A stretch of 23,730 nt of DNA from W-Chloroflexi-9 sp045863195. GTDB taxonomy: Bacteria; Chloroflexota; Dehalococcoidia; UBA2979. Below the pieces are notes generated by a model that was given only the letters and a program-made list of their open reading frames with translations, did no database searches and was not told the DNA's origin. Positions 15,815 through 22,562 of the stretch are shown one piece after another. Where the stretch lies: positions 1-23,730 of the forward strand of contig BTUI01000020.1 in the NCBI GenBank assembly GCA_045863195.1. Reading direction: 5' to 3'. The stretch's first letter is position 1. The number at the start of each line of letters is the position of its first letter. Both the position numbers and the translations under genes were made by a program.

Positions 15815-18810
15815 TCGTTGTGCGTCGAAGTGTAGCAGCAGGCGGCGTAGCGGCCGTCGTTCTTGTTGCAGCCACCCTCGAAGTTGTTGCGGTCATTCTG
15901 GTTGTTGACGCAGAACACCGCGTCGTCCGCATAGAAGTTGCCGACCCACCACCCATTGGTGATGCCGATGCCAGCCGGAGACGTCCCGTAGACGCGCGCC
16001 ATGGCGTAGATGTCCGAGTAGGAGCAGACATGCCCGCCCATGGCGAAGCACACGTTCTGCATCTCGGGGAAGGTGTTCCAGCCGCTCCGCCACATGCAGA
16101 TCTTGTTGGTGTAGCCAGCATAGGAGTGATAGCCCCCAGCATGGTCGAAGGGCGCGGGGCAGCCGCCGTCATGCCAGACCCGACCGTCCTGCCGGGTGTG
16201 CTGCAGGCGGCTCGTGCCGTTCGGGTCCATGTAGAAGCCCCCGTCGTTGAGGTCGTACATGATGGGGCCGCGCAGCAGCGTGCCGCTCTGGATCTCCGCG
16301 GCCACGTACACGGGCTTGCTGTTGTATGCGCGGATCCACGTCCCGTCCGTCATGTGCCAGCCGCCGCCGTAGGACTCGAAGTAGAAGCCCGTCGTGCCCT
16401 GGGCGCGGAACCAATTGTTGGCCAGCACGTAGTGGAGCTGCGTGACACTGTTCGGGTTGACGTAGTAGCCCGTGTCGTTGAGGTCGTAGAAGATGGTCGC
16501 CCGGACGTCGTTGAGGATCGACACGCTCGCCGGGTCCAGGTAGTAGCTCCCGTCGTTGAGATCCCGGTATTGGGGAGCGTAGACGAGGCCGTCGGCCCGC
16601 ACGTAGAACACGTCGCTGCCAGCGCCGTTGCCGATGCGCAGGGTCTGCGCGCTGCCCGTGGTGCCATTGTCCCAGTTGAGGATGACCGAGTATCCGGCCA
16701 GCGCGTTCAGGTGCAGGTTGGGCGTCAGCCGCGCCACGTAGTTTGCGGGGCAGTAGCCATTCATGCACGTGATGGTGTTCGGGTAGACGGCGTTCAGGCG
16801 GCTCGTGCCGTTCGGGTCTACGTAATAGCCGCCGTCGTTGAGATCGTAGAAGATCGGCGCCCTCACATTGCTCTCGCTGCGGATCTCGTTGCTCGCGAGC
16901 AGCGCCTTGCCGTTGTAGACCCGCACCCAGGTGGAGTCGGTCATGTAGATTCCGCCGCCGTAGTCCTCGAAGTAGAAGCCGGACTGCCCCTGCGCCCGGA
17001 ACCACGCGTTGGCATAGATGGTGCTCACCTGAGACCCGCTCGCCGGGTCGAGGTAGTACGAGGTGTTGTTCAGGTCGTAGAAGATGGGCGACCGCATACT
17101 GCCATTGGCGACGAGGATCCCGCCGACGGTGCCGCTGCCCGTCACGTTGAAGTTCGCCGACTGGGCGCTCGTGGTGTTCCAGATGTAGGAGCCGCTGCCG
17201 GACGGCACGTCGCCCGCCTGGAGCCCCGCGATGCCCCACGTGTCGTTGCCCGTGGCGCGAAGGAACTGACCGGCTGCCGTGGGACCGGCCGTGAGCCCGG
17301 TCCCTCCCTTCGTCGTCGGCACCGTGCCGAGCGTGATGTTGGGCGCCGTACCCCCGGACGAGGCCAGCGGCGCGCTCGCCGTCACGCTGGTGACTCCCGA
17401 GCCCGTCGCGTCCGCGCCCGGCTCCCACTGTGACGTGGTCGCGTTGTACTTGAGCACCTGCCCCGACGACGGCGCCGTCGCGCTGACCACCCGCCCCTGG
17501 AGCTTGCCGACGGTCGTCGCTCCCTGGGTCCCCGTGACGTCGCCCGCCAGGGACCCGGTGAAGTTGGTCGCCGAGGTGGCGCTCGCCGCGCTCGCCGCGC
17601 TCCCGGAGATGTTGATGCCATACGTGCCGCTGCCGACCATGGCGGGGGTGATGCCCCCTGCCGCGATCCCCAGCTCATTGGAGCCGCCGCCAAGGGAGTC
17701 AGACAGACCGCCCGTGCCGCTCACGCGAACGCTGAGAGTCCCCGACGACGTGATGGTGCCGCCCTGGAGGCCCTTGCCCGTGGCGACGCTGGTCACCGTC
17801 CCTGCGCCGGCGTTGTCCGCCGCGGGAGCCCACTGCGTGCCGTCATACTTGAGCACCTGTCCGCTGGCGGGTGTGGTCGCCGACACCGTCACGCCCCGGA
17901 CCTTCGTGACGCTGGTCGCGCCCTGCGTGCCCACGACGTCCCCTGCCAGCGCGCCCGAGAAGCCCGCGGCGGTGGTCGCGGTCGCGGCGTTGCCGCTGAT
18001 GCTGATCCCGTACGACCCGCTCGACACCATGGCCGGCGTGATGCCGTTGTTCGCGATGGACAGGGTCCCCGACGAGGTGATGGGGCCGCCCGTCAGGCCC
18101 GCGCCGGAGTTGACCGACGTCACGGAGCCCGCCGCCGGCGTCGCCGGCTCCCACTGGGATCCGCTGTAGCGCAGCACCTGGCCGCTGGTCGGCGCAGTGG
18201 CGCTGACGGTCACCCCTCGCACCTTGGCGACCTGGGTGGCGCCCTGGGTGCCCGTCACGTCTCCAGCCAGCGCCCCAGTGAAGTTGGTGGCGTTGAGCGC
18301 CGTGGTCGCCGACGTGGCCGTCGCCGCGTTGCCGGAGATGTTGATGCCGTAGGTGCCGCTCGCGAGCTTGGAGGGGCCGATGCCCGCGTCCGCGATGTCA
18401 CTGTTGGCGATGCACCCGCTGCAGCTCACGTCGTTGGCGAGCTGCGCCACAAGGGAGTATGCGACGGCCCGCAGGGGGACGCGGGGGAGGACGGTGCCCT
18501 CGACCTCCGTCTCCACCCACACGGCGTCGTAGGCCTCCAGAACGCCGGTGATCATGGGACCGAGCTGGACGTCGAAGACCCCCGCCGTCACCACGACCCC
18601 GGTCTTCACCTGCTCCCACAGCTTCGTCCCCCCGGTCTGGGCGGCGAACAGGCGGAACGTCATGGTGAAGGTGCCGCCCGCGGGGACCCCGGAGCTGGTG
18701 AGCACCATGCCCTGGATGTTGAGCGTGCGGTCCACGGTCGCCGCGTCCACGGGGAGCGCCTGCCCGACCACCAGCGCCAGCGCGGCGCTCCACAGCCACC
18801 TCCTCACCAT
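15811..18810 (-). CDS. Secreted tail-fibre-like protein with Cys-rich C-terminal domain
   Basis: A 999-aa protein, first gene of the operon. The start at 18810 is fixed by a perfect AGGAGGT five bases upstream. A Sec signal peptide covers residues 1-24 (WSAALALVVGQALPVDAA). Next is a beta-sandwich-like domain (TLNIQGMVLTSSGVPAGG to VPLRAVAYSL) and a CSGC motif. Three tail-fibre-type repeats follow, each with GDVTGTQGAT, SATAPTSGQVLKY and QWEP plus GINISGNAATA linkers. Five YDLND-x-YY-x-(D/N)PN units follow, interleaved with GFYFEDYGGGIYMTDSTWVR, a pattern seen in phage tail fibres and in shufflon-type pilus-tip adhesins (PilV-like). The last ~126 residues form a separate domain with eight cysteines and many aromatics (GHVCSYSDIYAMARVYG, GWWVGNFYADD, YAACCY), suggestive of a C-type-lectin-like fold. 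Likely a secreted or surface adhesin, not a prophage part: no other phage genes are near. Confidence 0.85.
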   Translation of the reverse strand: MVRRWLWSAALALVVGQALPVDAATVDRTLNIQGMVLTSSGVPAGGTFTMTFRLFAAQTGGTKLWEQVKTGVVVTAGVFDVQLGPMITGVLEAYDAVWVETEVEGTVLPRVPLRAVAYSLVAQLANDVSCSGCIANSDIADAGIGPSKLASGTYGINISGNAATATSATTALNATNFTGALAGDVTGTQGATQVAKVRGVTVSATAPTSGQVLRYSGSQWEPATPAAGSVTSVNSGAGLTGGPITSSGTLSIANNGITPAMVSSGSYGISISGNAATATTAAGFSGALAGDVVGTQGATSVTKVRGVTVSATTPASGQVLKYDGTQWAPAADNAGAGTVTSVATGKGLQGGTITSSGTLSVRVSGTGGLSDSLGGGSNELGIAAGGITPAMVGSGTYGINISGSAASAASATSATNFTGSLAGDVTGTQGATTVGKLQGRVVSATAPSSGQVLKYNATTSQWEPGADATGSGVTSVTASAPLASSGGTAPNITLGTVPTTKGGTGLTAGPTAAGQFLRATGNDTWGIAGLQAGDVPSGSGSYIWNTTSAQSANFNVTGSGTVGGILVANGSMRSPIFYDLNNTSYYLDPASGSQVSTIYANAWFRAQGQSGFYFEDYGGGIYMTDSTWVRVYNGKALLASNEIRSESNVRAPIFYDLNDGGYYVDPNGTSRLNAVYPNTITCMNGYCPANYVARLTPNLHLNALAGYSVILNWDNGTTGSAQTLRIGNGAGSDVFYVRADGLVYAPQYRDLNDGSYYLDPASVSILNDVRATIFYDLNDTGYYVNPNSVTQLHYVLANNWFRAQGTTGFYFESYGGGWHMTDGTWIRAYNSKPVYVAAEIQSGTLLRGPIMYDLNDGGFYMDPNGTSRLQHTRQDGRVWHDGGCPAPFDHAGGYHSYAGYTNKICMWRSGWNTFPEMQNVCFAMGGHVCSYSDIYAMARVYGTSPAGIGITNGWWVGNFYADDAVFCVNNQNDRNNFEGGCNKNDGRYAACCYTSTHNE
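16200..18400 (-). repeat. Internal repeats of the tail-fibre-like gene
   Basis: The encoded repeats visible at DNA level include the YDLND block (plus-strand words such as CGTCGTTGAGGTCGTA near 16241, 16472 and 16831) and the SGQVL(K/R)Y block near 17455, 17850 and 18170. Units within each class are diverged but in frame, so this looks like ordinary domain duplication rather than an invertible shufflon; I see no inverted recombination sites. Confidence 0.6.
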
Positions 18811-19118
18811 GGTCCACCTCCTGACGTTTCGGGTCAGTGACAGGATCAGGGCCACCTCGCCCACCCCCGGGCGCCGCGAAGCGTGCACGCAGATCCTTCA
18901 GTGGGGACGCTACTGATCAATGCTCCGAAGTTCAAGTGGCGCGCCTGACGCTGCCACTGCCCGACGTGGCGGGTGTCACCGTCGCCTGGTGCTGCGAGCG
19001 GCACCCCGCCGCACCCACCAATGGCGCAGTCGTTGCCTTTCCCTCCCGGTTGCGATACAAGCCTCGCGACTTCACACAGCGCAGGAGTGCGCGCTACGCC
19101 GGAGGGAACATCCAGGCC
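18811..19118. other. Divergent intergenic region between surface operon and triple-DsbA gene
   Basis: This 308-bp stretch must hold promoters for the minus-strand surface operon and the plus-strand DsbA gene. A short inverted repeat, CTGAC (18821-18825) and GTCAG (18833-18837), abuts the SD of the tail-fibre-like gene and could affect its translation. A sigma-54-like TGGCGCG-N4-ACGC at 18937-18951 has GG and GC 10 bases apart but is off consensus in the -12 box. A sigma-70-like candidate lies at 19033-19061. I see no small gene. Confidence 0.5.
19033..19061 (+). promoter_or_regulatory. Possible sigma-70-type promoter for the triple-DsbA gene
   Basis: TTGCCT (19033-19038) and TACAAG (19056-19061) are separated by 17 bases; each matches its consensus at four of six positions. 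It lies about 60 bases upstream of the start codon at 19119 in a locally less GC-rich patch. It could be chance. Confidence 0.3.
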
Positions 19119-21062
19119 ATGAGCAGAGGAGGCTTCGACCGGATCCTGATCGCGCTGATCACCGGCGGGATCGTGGGGTTCTTCATCGGATACGCGGTCA
19201 ACTACGACAAGGGCGGCGGCGCGGGCGGGCCTACGGGCGTCGAGGTCGCGGCCGCGGACATCGACGTCAAGCCCATGCGGGAGCTCGAGCCGAGCGCCAA
19301 GAAGGGCGGCGACGCCCCGAAGGTGATCATCCACGAGGTCAGCGAGTTCCAGTGCCCGTTCTGCAGCAAGGTCGTGCCGACCATGAAGCAGATCACGGAC
19401 ACCTACGGGGACCAGGTGCAGCTCGTGTTCGTCCACAACCCGCTGTCCTTCCACGACAAGGCGCGGGCCGCCGCCATCGCCTCCATGGCGGCGCGGCGTC
19501 AGGGCAAGTTCTGGGAGTACCACGACACCCTGTTCGCGAATCAGCAGTCGCTGGACGACGCGAGCCTCCTCAAGTTCGCCGAGGAGCTGGGCCTGGATGC
19601 CGAGAAGTTCAAGGCAGATCTGAAGGATCCGGCCATCGCGAAGAAGGTCGACGCGGACCAGGGGGCGGCCGTGGCGCTCGGGGCGACCGGTACACCGGGC
19701 TTCTTCGTCAACGGCATCAACCTCTCCGGCGCCAAGCCCTTCGAGGAGTTCAAGACGATCATCGACGCGGAGATCGCCAAGGCGGACCAGGCCATTGCGG
19801 CGGGCACTCCCAAGGAGAAGGTCGCCTACGCCCTGATGGCGAAGAACAACCAGAAGGCCCTCGACCTGCTCGTGCGGAACATGCCGACGACGGCGCCCCG
19901 TCCCGCCACGGCCAAGGGCGACGCGGAGGTCTGGAAGGTCTCGCTGCGCGGCGACGAGCCCCAGATGGGCCCGAACGACGCGCTGGTGACCATCGTCGAG
20001 TGGTCCGATTTCCAGTGCCCCTTCTGCGGCAAGGTGGTGCCCACGCTGAAGCAGGTGAAGGAGGAGTATGCGGGCAAGGTCCGCGTGATCTTCAAGCACC
20101 TGCCGCTGTCGTTCCACGACAAGGCGCAGCTCGCGGCCGAGGCCTCCATGGCGGCCCACGCGGAGGGCAAGTTCTGGGAGTACGGCGACAAGCTGTTCGA
20201 GAACCAGCAGGCGCTCGACCGTGCCGATCTGGAGCGCTACGCCCAGGAGATCGGCCTCGACATCGAGAAGTTCAAGGCGGCGCTGGACAACGGCACCTAC
20301 AAGGCGGTGGTGCTGGCGGACGCCTCTCAGGCGGGCGAGGTCAAAGCGTCGGGCACGCCGACCTTCTTCATCAACGGCAAGCTCATGGACGGCGGCAAGG
20401 CCTTCGAGGACTTCAAGGCGGCCATCGACGCCGAGCTTGAGGTCGTGCAGAAGCTCGTGGACAAGGGGACGGCGCCCGACAAGCTCTACGAGACCCTCAT
20501 CGCCAAGGGCAAGCTGTTCACGCCACTCGACGACAAGGTCCAGTGGATCGACACCAAGGACTCGCCGACCATCGGCAAGACCCCGGCGCGCATCGTGATC
20601 ACCGAGTTCAGCGAGTTCGAGTGCCCCTTCTGCTCCCGGGTCGGGCCTGCCCTCAAGCCGCTGAAGGAGATCTACGGCGACGACATCGCCATCGTGTTCA
20701 AGCACTTCCCGCTGAGCTTCCACAAGAACGCGATGCCGGCTGCCATCGCGTCCATGGCGGCCAACGAGCAGGGCAAGTTCTGGGAGTATCACGACCTGCT
20801 GTTCGAGAACCAGAAGAGCCTGTCGGCCGCCGACCTGGAGCTCTACGCCCAGCAGGTGGGCCTCGACATGGCGAAGTTCAAGGCGGCGGTCGGCGCCGAG
20901 AAGTACAAGGACAAGGTCCAGAAAGACATGGCGGAGGGTAGCCGCATCGGCGTCCAGGGCACCCCGAGCGTCTTCATCAACGGCCGCAAGTTCAGCCCCG
21001 CGGGTGGATACTCCACCGAGGGCTTCCAGGCCGCCATCGACAAGTACATCCTGAAGAAGTAG
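19119..21062 (+). CDS. Membrane-anchored protein with three tandem DsbA-like thioredoxin domains
   Basis: A 647-aa protein. The ATG at 19119 follows GGAGGG and starts just before the membrane segment (residues 8-27, RILIALITGGIVGFFIGYAV), placing the rest in the periplasm. Three DsbA/DsbG-type domains (thioredoxin_4-like) follow, at about 70-245, 290-450 and 490-647. Each has a CPFC active site: C79/C82, C300/C303 and C502/C505. Each also has a cis-proline loop: GTPGFFVNG, GTPTFFING, GTPSVFING. The repeated pattern (V-P-x-x-K-x-(I/V), HxPLSFHDKA, GKFWEYHDxLF) shows two internal duplications. CPFC differs from the CPHC of classical DsbA but is common in this subfamily. The expected role is oxidising or isomerising disulfides of exported proteins. 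It is divergent from the operon encoding the Cys-rich surface proteins, which are the obvious candidate substrates. Confidence 0.93.
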   Translation: MSRGGFDRILIALITGGIVGFFIGYAVNYDKGGGAGGPTGVEVAAADIDVKPMRELEPSAKKGGDAPKVIIHEVSEFQCPFCSKVVPTMKQITDTYGDQVQLVFVHNPLSFHDKARAAAIASMAARRQGKFWEYHDTLFANQQSLDDASLLKFAEELGLDAEKFKADLKDPAIAKKVDADQGAAVALGATGTPGFFVNGINLSGAKPFEEFKTIIDAEIAKADQAIAAGTPKEKVAYALMAKNNQKALDLLVRNMPTTAPRPATAKGDAEVWKVSLRGDEPQMGPNDALVTIVEWSDFQCPFCGKVVPTLKQVKEEYAGKVRVIFKHLPLSFHDKAQLAAEASMAAHAEGKFWEYGDKLFENQQALDRADLERYAQEIGLDIEKFKAALDNGTYKAVVLADASQAGEVKASGTPTFFINGKLMDGGKAFEDFKAAIDAELEVVQKLVDKGTAPDKLYETLIAKGKLFTPLDDKVQWIDTKDSPTIGKTPARIVITEFSEFECPFCSRVGPALKPLKEIYGDDIAIVFKHFPLSFHKNAMPAAIASMAANEQGKFWEYHDLLFENQKSLSAADLELYAQQVGLDMAKFKAAVGAEKYKDKVQKDMAEGSRIGVQGTPSVFINGRKFSPAGGYSTEGFQAAIDKYILKK

Positions 21063-21104
21063 GCGTCCGCGGGGGGAGCGTCTGACGTCGAAGCTGGGGG
21101 GGCA

Positions 21105-21128
21105 GCGCCTGACGTCGGGCGTCAGCGC
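21105..21128. terminator. Hairpin between convergent genes
   Basis: GCGC-C-TGACG (21105-21113) pairs with CGTCAGCGC (21120-21128), leaving one bulged C and a loop of about six bases. It sits between the stop of the triple-DsbA gene (21062) and the end of the convergent 411-aa gene, overlapping the latter's stop codon. There is no T-run; it may act as a bidirectional termination or 3'-end stabilising structure. Confidence 0.4.
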
Positions 21129-22357
21129 CGGACGTCGAAGATCTCGGCCAGGTTGAGACCCGGGACGGCGTTGGCGTTCTCGGTGAGGAGCTTGTGGACG
21201 GCCGCGGTCAGGCCCTCCTCAACCATGCTGCGCGTCAGGCCCGGGACGATCTCTGCCTGGGCGTGGCGCGCGGCGAGGTTCACCGCGAGCTGGTCCGGGG
21301 CGCCCTGGGCGCCGTAGTACAGCATGCCACCCAGGAGCCGCAGCGCGGACTCGATGTCCGACGCGCGGCGCGCGCTCCCGAGCAGCTCGAGGTCCTCTAC
21401 CGACACCTGACCGCCTCGGTCCACGCGCACGCGCTTGAGCTTGATGACGGCCTGCCCGCCCTTCGTGACGTTCAGCGAGTCGCTGCTGATCGAGACGGAG
21501 CGGATCTGCGCGGCCCGGGCGCTCGCGGCCGCGTCACCACCCCGCGCGATGGCCCCCAGGCTCCCGTCACCCGCCACGGAGACGTTGAAGATCGCTCCCT
21601 GCGCTGCCTCTACGCCCGCGCCGCCCTGCTCCTGGCGGAACCCGTCCCGCAGCGCCAGCGTCGCGCCCGCCGAGGCCCGCAGCATGTCGTTGGTGGTCAC
21701 ACCACCTCCGCCGGCGGACGGCAGGCTCGTGAAGTTGCTGGCGATGGCGTTGAGGGTCGCCATGATGTCGGTGTCCGTGAGCGGGTTGTAGCCGGGCCGC
21801 CCGGCGGCGGTCCCGCGGAGCCCTCCGGCGATCAGGTCGGTGACGCTGCGCCGTGCCGTGTCGGTCGCGTCGATGAACCCCTCGCCCAGCCCGCGCCGGA
21901 GCCACACGTCGACGCTGGTCGACGCGGTCCGGAAGTCGTAGGTCGCGCCCCCGAGGGTCATGTTCTGGACGGGCCACAGGGCGTCGATGTGGATGCCGGG
22001 CGAGCACCAGACCCGAAGCTGCGTCGGCGTCACCTCCAGCGTGACGCGGCTGTCCGTGCTGGTGCGGACCTCGCTCTGCCAGCTGCCCTGCAGGACCTTG
22101 CCCTGCGGCAGCGTGAAGCCGAGGCGGAGCGCCTGGAGGTCCACCCCCTGTGGGAGGCGGCTGGCGACGCTGTCGTCAGCGCCGGCGTCGGGCTCGGACG
22201 GCCCCTGCCCCGGCCGCACCGCCGCGAGGCCCCCGGCATACCCCATGCCGCGCAGATCCGGGCGCAGCGGGCTGCGGCCAGCCTCGGACGCTGGAGCGCT
22301 GGATGGTTGCGTGACACCGGACGACGGGGTGGTGAGCTGCTCGCTGGTCGTTCCCAT
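21122..22357 (-). CDS. Uncharacterised 411-aa protein
   Basis: The ATG at 22357 (MGTTSEQLTTPSSGVT) has GGAG eight bases upstream; the longer frame to 22435 is less likely. The first ~85 residues are Ser/Pro/Ala/Gly-rich and disordered-looking, without a signal peptide. From about residue 90 a beta-rich region follows (VDLQALRLGFTLPQGKVLQG, then RVTLEVTPTQLRVWCSPGI), with a single Cys and a strand-rich C-terminal half (IRSVSISSDSLNVTKGGQAV, VIKLKRVRVDRGGQVSVEDL). The last ~60 residues are helical. I recognise no family. Alternating strands around a hydrophobic core and a helical end could suit a lipid- or membrane-binding or assembly protein, but this is only a guess. It is convergent to the triple-DsbA gene; the partial gene upstream on the same strand is 205 bases away. 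Confidence 0.8.
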   Translation of the reverse strand: MGTTSEQLTTPSSGVTQPSSAPASEAGRSPLRPDLRGMGYAGGLAAVRPGQGPSEPDAGADDSVASRLPQGVDLQALRLGFTLPQGKVLQGSWQSEVRTSTDSRVTLEVTPTQLRVWCSPGIHIDALWPVQNMTLGGATYDFRTASTSVDVWLRRGLGEGFIDATDTARRSVTDLIAGGLRGTAAGRPGYNPLTDTDIMATLNAIASNFTSLPSAGGGGVTTNDMLRASAGATLALRDGFRQEQGGAGVEAAQGAIFNVSVAGDGSLGAIARGGDAAASARAAQIRSVSISSDSLNVTKGGQAVIKLKRVRVDRGGQVSVEDLELLGSARRASDIESALRLLGGMLYYGAQGAPDQLAVNLAARHAQAEIVPGLTRSMVEEGLTAAVHKLLTENANAVPGLNLAEIFDVRR

Positions 22358-22417
22358 GGGTGATCTCCGCGGAGGGGCGGTCGTCGCGTGGACCGCAGCC
22401 CGAGAATAGCAGAAGTC

Positions 22418-22434
22418 CGGCAGGGGAAGAACCA
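22418..22434 (-). promoter_or_regulatory. Possible sigma-54-like promoter for the 411-aa gene
   Basis: On the minus strand TTGGTTC-TTCCC-CTGCC keeps the invariant GG (22433-22432) and GC (22421-22420) exactly 10 bases apart and the TGC of the -12 box, but the -24 box is poor (TGGTTCT against TGGCACG). A start near 22408 would give a leader of about 50 bases. Suggestive only. Confidence 0.25.
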
Positions 22435-22437
22435 AAT

Positions 22438-22527
22438 GAAGCGGCGGACGCGGGAGCGAGCGCAGAGAGGAGCGGCGCAGTCAGACTCTGCGAGGGGAGG
22501 AGCCAGGGGAAGCGGCGGGCGCGGGAG
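22438..22527. repeat. 19-bp direct repeat pair with a nested inverted repeat
   Basis: GAAGCGGCGGACGCGGGAG (22438-22456) recurs at 22509-22527 with one change (A to G). Between them CGCAGAG (22461-22467) and CTCTGCG (22486-22492) form perfect 7-bp inverted arms. The unit sits in the 205-bp gap between two minus-strand genes, where a terminator of the upstream gene or a promoter of the 411-aa gene would be expected. No gene is seen in it. Confidence 0.4.
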
Positions 22528-22562
22528 AGGGCAGGGCGGGCGGTGGCCTTGGACCGGCGGTG

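Noticed and set aside
15682..17433. 583-aa plus-strand open frame
   Set aside because: Antisense to the tail-fibre-like and HEAT genes; the translation lacks a plausible domain or RBS.
15811..18810. Prophage tail module or invertible shufflon
   Set aside because: The tail-fibre-like protein has a signal peptide and no phage structural, lysis or recombinase genes nearby; no inverted recombination sites are visible.
18846..20792. 648-aa minus-strand open frame
   Set aside because: Antisense to the triple-DsbA gene, whose CPFC and cis-Pro motifs establish the real frame.
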